Shown: piece after piece, positions 23,695 to 33,191 of the stretch
Position numbering within the stretch: position 1 is the first letter of the stretch
How the letters are laid out: each line of letters begins with the position of its first letter
DNA from: QHVT01 sp036399015
GTDB lineage: Bacteria; Acidobacteriota; Thermoanaerobaculia; Gp7-AA8
Assembly: GCA_036399015.1 (NCBI GenBank)
Contig: DASWNW010000084.1
Location: 1 to 64,000, forward strand
Direction of reading: 5' to 3'
DNA: 64,000 nucleotides
Position numbers and translations under genes: made by a program
The notes under the pieces: generated by a model
What the model was told of the DNA's origin: nothing
The model's input: only the letters and a program-made list of their open reading frames with translations
Databases searched by the model: none

Positions 23695-23925
23695 ATGTCC
23701 GGATCGGTGCTGGTGCCATTCGAGGAGGACCGCGACGTGTTCATCGACAACACGAAGTGCGGCAGGACGAACATCCCGTTCGAGGTGGAGGTGGGGACGC
23801 ACGACATCGACCTCGGCAGCCCGCTCGACTACGACCCGCCGACGGTGGTGATCCAGGTGAAGGCGCAGCACTCGGCCCTCAACCCGCTGGTGGTGCACTT
23901 CAACCTGCTGGAAGGTGCGCTGTGA
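23695..23925 (+). CDS. Small beta-rich protein upstream of patatin
   Basis: 76 residues (SGSVLVPFEEDRDVFIDNTK, FEVEVGTHDIDLGSP), predicted beta-strands resembling a single PEGA-like or carbohydrate-binding-like fold but with no firm family. It has no signal peptide. Its stop codon overlaps the GTG of the patatin gene (TGTGA), so the two are translationally coupled and part of a three-gene operon with the di-heme cytochrome. Confidence 0.55.
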   Translation: MSGSVLVPFEEDRDVFIDNTKCGRTNIPFEVEVGTHDIDLGSPLDYDPPTVVIQVKAQHSALNPLVVHFNLLEGAL

Positions 23926-25358
23926 GCCGGCGGACGCTGATCGCCGCCGTCGTTCTCCTCGCCGCCGCCTGCGCGCACGCGCCGATCAACCAGAGTCTGC
24001 CGCGCGCCGACATCACCACCGGCTACCGCTACGCCACCATGTCGCTCCCGCGGCAGGACGGCCTCTACGTCGTCCTCACCTTCTCCGGCGGCGGCTCACG
24101 CGCGGCCGGGTTCGCGTACGGCGTGCTGCGCGAGCTGGAGAAGGTCACGCTCGCCGACGGCACGCGCCTCATCGACCGCATCGACGTGATCTCGTCGGTC
24201 TCCGGCGGCAGCTTCACCTCGATGTACTTCGGCCTGCACGGGCCGCAGGGGCTCGACACGTTCAAGTCGCGCTTCCTGGAGAAGAACGTCGAGGGGATGC
24301 TCTTCAAGGCAGCCGCGAGCCCCGGCAACCTCGTGCGGCTGCTGTCGCCGCACTTCAGCCGCATCGATCTCGCGGCCGAGGTGTACGACCGGATCCTGTT
24401 CGACAACAAGACCTACGGCGATCTGAAGTCGGTGCAGGCCGCGAATCGCCGGCCGTTCATCGTCGCCAACTCGACCGAGCTCGATCTCGGCTCGCGCTTC
24501 GAGTGGACGCAGGACCAGTTCGACCCGATCTGCTCCGACCTCGAGAAGACCAACGTCTCGCGCGCCGTGGCCGCCTCGTCGGCCTTCCCGGTACTGCTGA
24601 CGCCGATGGTGCTGCGCAGCTACACGGGCGAGGTCGACTGCGGCTACCAGGCGCCACGCTGGGTGGCGAACGCGCGGCAGGACCTGCAGGACAACCCGAT
24701 CCGCCACCGCAGCGCGCTCGAGCTCCTCGGCTACCTCAATCCCGGCCGCCAGTGGCTGCACGTCATGGACGGCGGCATCGCCGACAACATCGGCCTGCGC
24801 GGGACGCTCCATGCGATGTCGTCCACCGACACCTGGCAGATGGACGACCCGGCACGACAGCGCACCGGCTATCAGCTCCTCGGCCCCATCAACCGCCGCG
24901 AGATCGATAAGCTGCTGGTGATCGTGGTGAACGCCGCCACGGAGAACGACCTCAACTTCGACAAGAAGCAGCCGAACCCGAAGCTGGCGCAGATCCTCGG
25001 CACGATCTCCTTCACGCCGATGAAGAACTTCTCGTTCGACACGCTGCAGTCGCTGCTGCAGACGACGTCGGAGATCCGCGTCGCGCAGACGCAGGCGACC
25101 GACTGCCAGAACGCCGTGCGCGGCACCTGCCCCGACGTGAAGATCCCCGGCGCCGGCGTCGCGCCCGTGTCGTTCTATCCGGTGGTGCTCGGCTTCTCGG
25201 GTATCGAGGACGCGCAGTTCCGGCAGCAGCTCAACGGCATCGGGACGAACTTCGCGCTGAAGGCGGGGCAGCTCGAGCTGCTCGAGCGGGCGGCGCACGA
25301 TCTCCTCTCGACCTCCGACGCCTGGAAGCAGTTCCTCGAGGACGCCGCGCGGAAGTGA
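23922..25358 (+). CDS. Patatin-like phospholipase, lipoprotein
   Basis: 478 residues from the GTG at 23922. LIAAVVLLAAACAHAP is a signal peptide with lipobox, so the enzyme is probably membrane-anchored outside the cytoplasm. Patatin signatures are complete: SGGGSRAAGFAYGVL (oxyanion hole), ISSVSGGSF with Ser94 as nucleophile, and MDGGIADNIG with Asp283 of the dyad. It should hydrolyse acyl esters of phospholipids or other lipids. It is coupled by overlap to the small gene before it and to the RoxA-like cytochrome after it (GTGA at 25355-25358). A second patatin/cytochrome pair lies in the convergent cluster. Confidence 0.88.
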   Translation: MSRRTLIAAVVLLAAACAHAPINQSLPRADITTGYRYATMSLPRQDGLYVVLTFSGGGSRAAGFAYGVLRELEKVTLADGTRLIDRIDVISSVSGGSFTSMYFGLHGPQGLDTFKSRFLEKNVEGMLFKAAASPGNLVRLLSPHFSRIDLAAEVYDRILFDNKTYGDLKSVQAANRRPFIVANSTELDLGSRFEWTQDQFDPICSDLEKTNVSRAVAASSAFPVLLTPMVLRSYTGEVDCGYQAPRWVANARQDLQDNPIRHRSALELLGYLNPGRQWLHVMDGGIADNIGLRGTLHAMSSTDTWQMDDPARQRTGYQLLGPINRREIDKLLVIVVNAATENDLNFDKKQPNPKLAQILGTISFTPMKNFSFDTLQSLLQTTSEIRVAQTQATDCQNAVRGTCPDVKIPGAGVAPVSFYPVVLGFSGIEDAQFRQQLNGIGTNFALKAGQLELLERAAHDLLSTSDAWKQFLEDAARK

Positions 25359-27433
25359 GACGGGTCCTCGTCGCGGCGCTGGCGGTCGTGGCGGCACTCT
25401 CGTGCGAACGGGAGAAGCCTGCCCCGCCGCCGTCGCCGCCCCCTCCCCTCTTCGCGGAAGTGGCGGAGGACGTCTTCCCCGGCATGAACGGGCCGGGGCT
25501 GCAACTGACCGCCGACGAGTTGCGGGGGCGGATCGTCTGGAACCTCTGGTCGGGCGACAACTCCGGCTTCTGGAACCACCTCGCGCAGCACGGCTTCGGC
25601 ACTTCCGACCTGCTCAAGACGCTCGACTCGCGCAAACGCGGCGTGCGTTTCTCGACGATGGGGCTGATCAACCAGCCGGGCTTCCAGACGGCGACAGAGC
25701 CGGACCTCTACGGCCTCTGGCTCGACGAGCCGAAGCCGGGTGACGCCGACGGCGCCATCGACGGGAAGATCGACGCCGCCACGTACGGACGCTCCTCCGG
25801 CGTGGTCGGGCTGCGCATCTTCCCGAATCCCGACTTCAACGAGGTGGCGGCGAGGCGGTGGAACGCGGCGCGCTATTACACCGACCCCGCCTACTACAAC
25901 GACCGCACGCTGGTGCGGCCGTACCGCGTGGGGATGACGTGCGCGTTCTGCCACGTCAGCTTCGATCCCGTCCGTCCGCCGGCCAATCCCGCGGAGCCGC
26001 GCTGGGAGAACCTCAACGACTACATCGGCGCGCAGTACTTCCGGGTGTCGGAGGTGTTCGGGAACGGGATGGGCGAAGACAGCTTCGTCTGGCAACTGCT
26101 GCACTCGAACGAGCCGGGGACGCTCGACACCTCGTTCATCGCCACCGACTACCTGAACAACCCGGGGACGATGAACGCGATCTTCAACGTGCAGCAGCGG
26201 ATGGCGCGCGCGCAGCCGGAGCAGGTCGCGGGGGGCGCGCTGGCGCTGCGGGGCGTGGCGAATCCGATGACGACGCCGCGCGTGCTGAAAGACGGCGCCG
26301 ACTCGGTCGGCTTCCACGCGGCGCTCAGCCGCGTTTACCTCAACATCGGCGAGTACTGGCAGGAGTGGACGCGCCACTTCAATCCGCTCATCGGCGGAAA
26401 GAAGCAGTCGCCGATCGACGTGGCGAAGGCGCAGCGCGACTCACCGCACTGGAACTGGAGCGAGGAGCGGGCGCCGGCACTCGCAGCCTATTTCGCGAAG
26501 GTGGCCAAGCCGGTACTGCTGAAGGATGCGCCGGGCGGCGCGGCGTACCTCACGACCGACCCGAAGGTGCTGGAGCGGGGGAAGGCGGTCTTCGTCGAGC
26601 ACTGCGCCGGCTGCCATTCCAGCAAGCCGCGCGAACAGGCGCTCACCGACCCCGCCTTCTTCACCGACAACTTCCTCGGCGACGAGCGGCGGCATCCTGT
26701 CAGCGACATCGGCACGAACGCCACGCGCGCCGCGGCGACGAACGCGATGCGCGGGCGGATCTGGGACAACTTCTCCTCGGAGACGTACAAGACGCTGCCG
26801 GCGGTGAAGCCGCTGAAGCTCACCAATCCATTCGACGGCACCACGTTCGAGTTCCAGCTTCCGGCCGGCGGTCCCGGCTACTACCGTCCGCCGTCTCTGA
26901 TCGGCATCTGGGCCACCGCCCCGTTCCTGCACAACAACGCCATCGGCGAGTACAACGGCGATCCGTCAGTCGCCGGGCGCATGCGCGCGTTCGACGACGC
27001 CATCACGAAGCTGCTCTGGCCGCAGAAGCGCACCGGCATCATCCGCCGCACGACCGCGAAGAGCTACATCCAGGTGCCCGGCTCCTACATCCCCGCGCTG
27101 CTGCGCGACCCTGCCCTGCTCGATGCCTCCGGAAACCTGCGCATCGGTCCGATTCCGAAAGGGACGCCGGTGAACCTCCTCGCCAACATCGATCTCGAGG
27201 CGAGCCGCGTCGACCTGGCCATCCTGCTCATCGACGCCGCGAAGAAGCTCCGCGAGATCGACAGGCAGAAGATGTCGGACGCGCAGGCGACGGCGCATCT
27301 GAAAAGGCTCGTCCCGCAACTGCTGAAGCTGAACAAGTGCCCCGACTTCGTCGAAGACCGGGGACACCTGTTCGGGACGAAACTGCCGGACCGCGACAAG
27401 CGGGCGCTGATCGAGCTTTTGAAGACGTTCTAA
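25355..27433 (+). CDS. RoxA-like di-heme cytochrome c (putative dioxygenase/peroxidase family)
   Basis: 692 residues, GTG start overlapping the patatin stop, lipoprotein-type signal (VVAALSC). Two c-type heme sites: CAFCH at residues 196-200 and CAGCH at 417-421. Segments RIVWNLWSGDNSGFWNHLA, GVVGLRIFPNPDF, ARYYTDPAYYND, RPYRVGMTCAFC and RPPSLIGIWATAPFLHNN recall RoxA/RoxB rubber oxygenases and relatives: periplasmic di-heme proteins of about 650-700 residues related to bacterial cytochrome c peroxidases. Whether it cleaves an isoprenoid, a lipid or peroxide is unknown. It is a paralogue of the gene at 36213. Its stop overlaps the stop of the opposite-strand patatin gene. Confidence 0.75.
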   Translation: MRRVLVAALAVVAALSCEREKPAPPPSPPPPLFAEVAEDVFPGMNGPGLQLTADELRGRIVWNLWSGDNSGFWNHLAQHGFGTSDLLKTLDSRKRGVRFSTMGLINQPGFQTATEPDLYGLWLDEPKPGDADGAIDGKIDAATYGRSSGVVGLRIFPNPDFNEVAARRWNAARYYTDPAYYNDRTLVRPYRVGMTCAFCHVSFDPVRPPANPAEPRWENLNDYIGAQYFRVSEVFGNGMGEDSFVWQLLHSNEPGTLDTSFIATDYLNNPGTMNAIFNVQQRMARAQPEQVAGGALALRGVANPMTTPRVLKDGADSVGFHAALSRVYLNIGEYWQEWTRHFNPLIGGKKQSPIDVAKAQRDSPHWNWSEERAPALAAYFAKVAKPVLLKDAPGGAAYLTTDPKVLERGKAVFVEHCAGCHSSKPREQALTDPAFFTDNFLGDERRHPVSDIGTNATRAAATNAMRGRIWDNFSSETYKTLPAVKPLKLTNPFDGTTFEFQLPAGGPGYYRPPSLIGIWATAPFLHNNAIGEYNGDPSVAGRMRAFDDAITKLLWPQKRTGIIRRTTAKSYIQVPGSYIPALLRDPALLDASGNLRIGPIPKGTPVNLLANIDLEASRVDLAILLIDAAKKLREIDRQKMSDAQATAHLKRLVPQLLKLNKCPDFVEDRGHLFGTKLPDRDKRALIELLKTF

Positions 27434-30400
27434 ACGCTGTCGAGTTTCTTGAAGGCCCCCGCCTCGAACGTCCGCACTCCCGAGATGTACCCGAGCTGCC
27501 GGTAACTCTCGAACTGCGCCTCGTCGTACCACTGGTCGGCGGTCGACTGTTGCGGGAACTCGCCGTTCGTCCAGCCGTACTGGAGGACGTCGACCGGCTC
27601 TCCCCCGATCACGTTCGGCTTGATGACGACGAGCGTGGCAAAGCGCTCCTCCGGCGGCAGGCCGATGGCCGCCATGTGTGCCTCGGAGTACTCGATCTGT
27701 CCTTCGATCGAGTGCACCTGCTTCTGGTGGAGCTTGAGGATCTCCTGCTGGTCGAAGGTGATCTCCGTACCGAAGTCGATACGCACCTTGCGAATGAGGT
27801 TGCCGATGTCGTCGAGCGTCGCGGCCGGGTCGGCGCCGCAGTCGGCGTAGACGATCAAGCTGCAGCCGCGCTCGACGAGCGTGTAGACGCCGCTGTTGTC
27901 GAAGTGGCCGCCGTCGGTGAGGTAGCAGAACGGCAGCAGGTCGGTGGTCTGCGAGACGAGCTCCTGCAGCGTGTAGACGGGCCAGAGCCGGACCGAGGCG
28001 GTGCGCCAGTAGCTCTGGTTCGGCGTCGGCGTCCAGTAGCCGGTGCGCACGTTGAAGAGCGTGAGCAGCGCGGCGAGCGCGGCGGACGGCGACAGCGCAC
28101 CCATCTCCGGGCTGGCGGCGGCGCCGGAGACCGACACCGCGGTGCCGAGGGAGATCGTGCCGCAGGCGTACTCCGGCGTGGGGCGGAAGCCGGTGCGCAT
28201 GGAGCCGCACCAGTGTTTGGAGAAGAGGAAGGAGTCGGAGAAGCGCTGCTGCGTAGCCAGGTCGCTGCTGCCGACGAGGTTCAGCATGGCGTTGATGAGG
28301 TGGTACGGCGCGCCGGAGTCGGTGTTCTTCAGGTCGACGAGCAGGACGTCGTCGCCCGGGACGGCGTCGGTGATGTCGGCGTCCTTCGCCTCGCGGCGGC
28401 GATCGTTCGAGGCACCCATGTAAGCGCGCACGAGGCGTGACTTGTAGAAGCCGTGAATCGTGAGCGAGTTCGGATCGGCGAGCCAGCCGAGGGCCAGGAC
28501 CCAGCCGAGGATGGTGGAGATGAGACCGACCATCGCCAGCGCGCTCCAGGCGGTGGTGTCGCCGAGGCAGGCGGCCACGCCGAGCAGCGCGAACATGAGG
28601 AAGCCGAAGGTGATGAGCCCCATCGAGCGGGTATTGCCGCCTTTGCCGAGGAAGAGCTCGAAGACGAGCAGGACCAGCGTGGCGAGGATGCCGCCGATGA
28701 CGAGTTGCGGGACGTGCGACTGCTCGAGCACGAAGCGGAGCTGCGCCTTCTGCTCGAAGAACAGCACGAGCAGCCCGCAGGCGATCGCGCCGAGGGAGGC
28801 GGCGGCGAGCACGACACCGACGTGGCGGCTGATGAGCGCGCGTACGAGCAGCCCCGCCGCCACCGCCACGGCGCCCGCGGCGGCGAAGAGCACGAGCCGC
28901 GGCTTGATCAGCTCGATCGGAATCTTGTACATGCCGACGGCGATGATCAGCCAGAGCACGATCACGATGAGGCTCTTCCACTTCTGCGCCGGACGGAACT
29001 CGTACAGCGCGAAGCAGAGGAAGAGCAGCCCCGCCACCAGCGCGCCGCGGATCCCGAACCAGAGCTCGTCCGCCGCGTCCTGGTAGACCGTCGTGTAGAG
29101 GCGGTGGCCGATCCAGGCCAGCACCAGCCCGAGAAGGATCAGCAGCAGCGGAGGCGCGAGCGCGAACGCGAGCTTCTTGAGCGGCGACGGCGGCGCCGGC
29201 TTCGTGTTCGCGTCCTCCCCTCCCGTCGGCGCGGCCTTGACGGCGGTGTAGGCGGCGCTGAGGAGCGTCATGATCACCGCGCCCCAGCCGCCGGCGCGCA
29301 GGATGGCGTCGGCAACCTTGTTCTGCAGCGCGTGGTTGAAGAGCAGGAAGTCGATGACCTCGTAGCCAAACGCGGAGAAGAGCAGGATCAGCGTGGCGAA
29401 GACGCCGTACTGCAGCGTACGCGTCTGCGCGGCGACGATGCGGTTGCGCCAGAAGTCGAAGTCCCGAGCCGTGGCCTTGTGCTTCCTCTGCCAGAACCAG
29501 AGGATGATCGCCAGCAGCACGAACCACGCGCCGAGCCCGTAGAGGAAGTACTTGTTGAGCAGCACGTCGGCGTCGCTGATGACGGCCAGGAACCAGGTCA
29601 GGATCACGAAGCCGAGCGCGCTGAGCACGAGCACGACCTTGTCGCGGAACAGCCACCCTCGCCGGTTGGCGAGGAACCAGAGCGCGATGCAGACGAAGTT
29701 GCCGAGGGCGAAGATGCCGGGGATTACCAGCGCGGCGAGGAGCCGCGTCGGCAGGTCGGCGGGGTTGCGGGCCGGGCGCACGTCGACTGGACCGTGATGC
29801 GTGACGTAGCCGTCGAGATCGGGACGCCAGCGGAAGCCCTCGTCGGTCTGCGGCAGGATCGCGAACAGCGCCTGGCCGCCCATGATCGTGGCCAGCAGGA
29901 TCGGCAGGAGGATGACCCAGGTCAGGATGAGATTGCGGCCGATGATGGCGACGGCGCGCCAGGTATCGCTGCTGAGCAGGCCGAGGCGCGGCGTGAGGAA
30001 GTTCGAGAAGAGGCGGAGGTGGTGGATCGGGTCGACGCCGGCGCTGAGCGACGCGTCCTTGACCTGCGCCCGCTCGTTGCCTTCCACGCTGTGCCTGTCC
30101 TCGTCGGCGGTGCGGCGGGGATCGCGCTGCAGCTCGATCTGCTCGGGCGGCGGGAAGATGTCGCCGCGCTCCTTGCGCGCGAGCCAGGCGCTCCACCAGC
30201 CGCCGACGTAGCCGCCGCCGGAGACGGTGGAGAGGTAGTCGAACTTCTGCAGGATGCCGGTCTTGCGCAGCGCCTGCAGCAGGCCGAGGTTGAACGTCGC
30301 GCTGCGGATGCCTCCGCCGGAGAGCGAAAGGCCGGTCAGCCGTTTCGGCCGCGTGGTCCCGCCGACAGGGACGCCGCGGCGTTTGTGGATCTCGGCGTAT

Positions 30401-30471
30401 TCGGCGGGAAGGATCTCCGGGAGGCTCGTGCGCGCGCTGAAATCGAGCTCCTCACACTTGTCCTGGCTCAT
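27430..30471 (-). CDS. Large patatin-like protein with multi-span membrane insert
   Basis: 1013 residues from the ATG at 30471 (ATGA overlap with the TPR gene). Patatin motifs are split: SLSGGGIRSATFNLG and LSTVSGGGYVGG (Ser84) near the N-terminus, and the catalytic CYLTDGGHFDNSG (Asp853) near the C-terminus. Between them about ten hydrophobic segments are inserted (NLILTWVILLPILLATIMGG, LILLFSAFGYEVI, LLLILLGLVLAWIGHRL, LIVIVLWLIIAVGM and others). Such membrane-inserted patatins occur in several phyla but are barely studied. A lipase acting at the membrane face is likely. It is the last gene of the cytochrome/GMC cluster. Confidence 0.82.
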   Translation of the reverse strand: MSQDKCEELDFSARTSLPEILPAEYAEIHKRRGVPVGGTTRPKRLTGLSLSGGGIRSATFNLGLLQALRKTGILQKFDYLSTVSGGGYVGGWWSAWLARKERGDIFPPPEQIELQRDPRRTADEDRHSVEGNERAQVKDASLSAGVDPIHHLRLFSNFLTPRLGLLSSDTWRAVAIIGRNLILTWVILLPILLATIMGGQALFAILPQTDEGFRWRPDLDGYVTHHGPVDVRPARNPADLPTRLLAALVIPGIFALGNFVCIALWFLANRRGWLFRDKVVLVLSALGFVILTWFLAVISDADVLLNKYFLYGLGAWFVLLAIILWFWQRKHKATARDFDFWRNRIVAAQTRTLQYGVFATLILLFSAFGYEVIDFLLFNHALQNKVADAILRAGGWGAVIMTLLSAAYTAVKAAPTGGEDANTKPAPPSPLKKLAFALAPPLLLILLGLVLAWIGHRLYTTVYQDAADELWFGIRGALVAGLLFLCFALYEFRPAQKWKSLIVIVLWLIIAVGMYKIPIELIKPRLVLFAAAGAVAVAAGLLVRALISRHVGVVLAAASLGAIACGLLVLFFEQKAQLRFVLEQSHVPQLVIGGILATLVLLVFELFLGKGGNTRSMGLITFGFLMFALLGVAACLGDTTAWSALAMVGLISTILGWVLALGWLADPNSLTIHGFYKSRLVRAYMGASNDRRREAKDADITDAVPGDDVLLVDLKNTDSGAPYHLINAMLNLVGSSDLATQQRFSDSFLFSKHWCGSMRTGFRPTPEYACGTISLGTAVSVSGAAASPEMGALSPSAALAALLTLFNVRTGYWTPTPNQSYWRTASVRLWPVYTLQELVSQTTDLLPFCYLTDGGHFDNSGVYTLVERGCSLIVYADCGADPAATLDDIGNLIRKVRIDFGTEITFDQQEILKLHQKQVHSIEGQIEYSEAHMAAIGLPPEERFATLVVIKPNVIGGEPVDVLQYGWTNGEFPQQSTADQWYDEAQFESYRQLGYISGVRTFEAGAFKKLDSV

Positions 30472-31520
30472 CGTCCGAGCTCCTTCTGCAAACGCGCGAG
30501 CTCCGGCGTACGCCACGGCGTCCGCTCGATCTCGGCGACGACGGCGCGTGCCCGCGCCGGCTGGTTGGTCTTGAGATACGCCTCCGCGAGGAGGAGCTTC
30601 GACTCGGCGTTGGGACGATAGGTGACGTTGCGCTCGGCCAGCGAAACGAGATCGGGCGACGGCGGCCGCTCCAGCTTCGTGCGCAGCACGTGACCGATGG
30701 CCGCCTCGGGATAGAGGCGCAGTTGCTCCGCGTACAGCCGGTCGGCCTCGGCGTAAAGCGCGTCGTCGTTCGTCAGCGCGGCCAGTGCCGCGTAGAACTC
30801 GGGATTGCGCGTCCTGGCGACGACTCCGCGATACAGCCGGATGGCCTCGCGGCGGCGTCCCATCGCCTCCAGCACCTCCGCCATGTGCTCCTCGATGAGC
30901 CACCAGCCGGAGTAGGCGCGGTTCGCCCGCTCGTAATGCGCCAGCGCCTTCGCGTGCTGCCCATGCTCCCACTGCACGATGCCGCGCTGCAGCTCGAGCC
31001 AGGCGAACGAGCGCATCTCCTTCGCCGTCAGCTCGTCCTGCGCCCGCGCGTAGAGAGCGTCGGCGCGTGCGGGATCGCCGGTCTGTGCGGCGAGATGGGC
31101 GAGCCGCGCCAGGTTGTCCCAGGTGGGCGGCAGCGCCGCATACGCGCGCGCGGCCTCCTCATAGCGCCCCTCGGCGAGCGCCACGTCGGCCTGCAGCGTG
31201 CGCACGGCGTCGGAGTCGGGCAGCAGCGCGAGGCAGCGCTTCGTCTCCGGCAGCCGGTGCAGCTTGAACGCGAGGTAGGCGCGCACGAGCAGGTTGTCGC
31301 CGAGCGCCTCCTCGGCGCGTTTGAAGTCGCCGTAGTCGCCGGTGAGCGACGCGCGGAGGTAGAGCCGCTGCAGCGGATCGGCGATTTTCTCGATCCGCTG
31401 CAACTCCGCGTCGTAGTCGGTGGAGGGACGGCCGCTTCGGCCGTCCACGCCCAGCAGAAAGCCGGCGGCCGAAGCGGCCACCGCTCCACAGGCTACGGCG
31501 AGAATGGCCCACCTGCGCAT
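30468..31520 (-). CDS. TPR protein with N-terminal membrane anchor
   Basis: 350 residues. An N-terminal hydrophobic segment (AILAVACGAVAASAAGFLLG) acts as a signal anchor. TPR-like pairs follow (ADVALAEGRYEEAARAYAALP, LQRGIVQWEHGQHAKALAHYERA, EVLEAMGRRREAIRLYRGV, LAEAYLKTNQPARARAVVAEI). It probably faces the periplasm as a scaffold. It lies three bases after the DUF4331 gene and overlaps the patatin gene by four bases, so it belongs to the same transcript. Confidence 0.8.
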   Translation of the reverse strand: MRRWAILAVACGAVAASAAGFLLGVDGRSGRPSTDYDAELQRIEKIADPLQRLYLRASLTGDYGDFKRAEEALGDNLLVRAYLAFKLHRLPETKRCLALLPDSDAVRTLQADVALAEGRYEEAARAYAALPPTWDNLARLAHLAAQTGDPARADALYARAQDELTAKEMRSFAWLELQRGIVQWEHGQHAKALAHYERANRAYSGWWLIEEHMAEVLEAMGRRREAIRLYRGVVARTRNPEFYAALAALTNDDALYAEADRLYAEQLRLYPEAAIGHVLRTKLERPPSPDLVSLAERNVTYRPNAESKLLLAEAYLKTNQPARARAVVAEIERTPWRTPELARLQKELGR

Positions 31521-31523
31521 GGC

Positions 31524-33191
31524 TTACCTCTGATACGGGTACGGCGATCCCGCCTGCGGCCAGGGCTCGGCCATGTACGGGAAGTTCTTCAGGAACGGCT
31601 TGTCGTTGTGGAGCGGATTCGGCGGCGTCTTCGGCTCGATCTTGAGCGAGTTCCAGACCGCCTGCGTCCCGAGCGTCTCGAGGTTGCACGGCACGCCGCC
31701 GCAGCTCTTGGTGTGGTCGAGGAAGATGGAGAGGAAGCGCGTCGCCACCTGGTCCTCGAAGCGGCGGCCGAACGGCCAGGTGCCGTTGGTGTCCATGTCG
31801 ATGGCGTTGACGTTCGGGATGAAGATGTCGGCCGCGGTGCGCAGCGGGATGTTCAGCCCCTTCGGGTTCCAGTTCACGCCCGGCGGCATGTTCAGCTGCT
31901 GGAAGAAGCACCTCTTCACGTGCGGGAAGGCGTGCAGCGGGTTCTTGTAGAACTTGATCGTGGAGACGGTGGCGCCGGTGTGGTCGAAGCAGGTCGGCAC
32001 GCCGAGGGCGGTGATGGAGGGGGCGAAACCCCAGCCGAGGTGGCCGAAGCGGTTCACGAAGTGGGGACCGAGGATGAAGTTGTCGGCTCCGAGCTGGCGG
32101 GAGTCGGCACGCTCGCTGAGGCCGGCGTCGGCGAACGGCAGGCCGTCGGTGTCGACACGCTTGTAGTGGGTGAGATCCTGGTCGAAGCCGCCGGCGTCGG
32201 AGAACATGCCGGAGAACCAGCTCCCCACCTTGTCGAAGAAGCCGCTGCGGTCGGGAATCGTCTCCGCCTTGTTCGAGGCCTTGAGCACCCAGCTCTCCCC
32301 CCAGACGTTCACGATGCGCTGCTTCTGCGGGTCCTTCGTGATGAACGCCAGCGGGATCTCCAGGATGATGGCGTTGACGTTGAGGCCCTTGCGCGCGTCG
32401 GCGCCGCTGTAGACGAAGCGGAAGTTGCCGTTCGCATCCTTGTAGTAGCGGTTGCCCTTCCACTGATACGGGCCGGCCGGCAGGTCCCACTTCTGCGGGT
32501 TGATCTCCGCCGGGTTCGGCGGATCGTTGAAGAGCGCGTTCCCCTCGAGCGCGAGGAGCGTCTTCGGGATCGGCATCTCGCGCAGGTTCGGGTCGTCACC
32601 GAGTTTGACCTTGTAGAACTCGGGACCGTAGTTGATGGAGCGGAAGAAGCCCGGCAGGTCGTTGAAGAAGGCGTCGTCGCGGCCGCCGGCGTAGATGAGG
32701 ATGCGGTTGTTGCCGGGGGCGCGCGCGGCGACGGAGACGTTCTGCGGGACGACGGCCGAGAAGTTCCCGCCCGCGAAGCCGACGAACGTGAGCTTGGTCT
32801 GCCCCTCCTTGTTCGACGCGACGCGCACCTCGGCTGCCTTGTCGGTGTCGAAGCGCTGGTCGAGCGCGTGGAGGAACTCGACGTACGACTTCACGGAGCT
32901 GTTCCAGCCGGCCGGCTTGACCGGACGCTCGCTCGGGTAGACGAGGATGCGGTAGAGGATCTCGTCGTCGAGCTTCCCGGTATGCGGGACGTCGGCGAAC
33001 GTGAGCGCGAGCACGACCTTCTCGCCGCCGGTCTTGTCGTCGGCCGGGTAGCCGAACATGTCGTACAGGTCGGCCCCGCTGGCGGGGTTCCCCGTGAAGA
33101 TGGCGTTGACGGCGTTCGGATCGTTGTGATCCGCGGCCTGTGCGGCGAGCGCGGCGAAGAGCAGAACCACGACCAGACGAAGCACTTTCAT
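31524..33191 (-). CDS. DUF4331-family exported protein
   Basis: 555 residues with a signal peptide ending AALAAQA, then ADHNDPNAVNAIFTGNPASG, the typical DUF4331 start (DHxD near the mature N-terminus). The rest is beta-rich (VVLALTFADVPHTG, NNRILIYAGGRDDAFF, NVNAIILEIPLAFIT) with several Cys in the C-terminal half. It ends with a PFLKNFPYMAEPWP motif closely echoed in the neighbouring gene (PFLATFPYLAEPWP), so the two are paralogues. Function of DUF4331 is unknown; the genes often sit near exported cytochromes and oxidases. The start is preferred at 33191 because the signal peptide begins there. Confidence 0.78.
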   Translation of the reverse strand: MKVLRLVVVLLFAALAAQAADHNDPNAVNAIFTGNPASGADLYDMFGYPADDKTGGEKVVLALTFADVPHTGKLDDEILYRILVYPSERPVKPAGWNSSVKSYVEFLHALDQRFDTDKAAEVRVASNKEGQTKLTFVGFAGGNFSAVVPQNVSVAARAPGNNRILIYAGGRDDAFFNDLPGFFRSINYGPEFYKVKLGDDPNLREMPIPKTLLALEGNALFNDPPNPAEINPQKWDLPAGPYQWKGNRYYKDANGNFRFVYSGADARKGLNVNAIILEIPLAFITKDPQKQRIVNVWGESWVLKASNKAETIPDRSGFFDKVGSWFSGMFSDAGGFDQDLTHYKRVDTDGLPFADAGLSERADSRQLGADNFILGPHFVNRFGHLGWGFAPSITALGVPTCFDHTGATVSTIKFYKNPLHAFPHVKRCFFQQLNMPPGVNWNPKGLNIPLRTAADIFIPNVNAIDMDTNGTWPFGRRFEDQVATRFLSIFLDHTKSCGGVPCNLETLGTQAVWNSLKIEPKTPPNPLHNDKPFLKNFPYMAEPWPQAGSPYPYQR

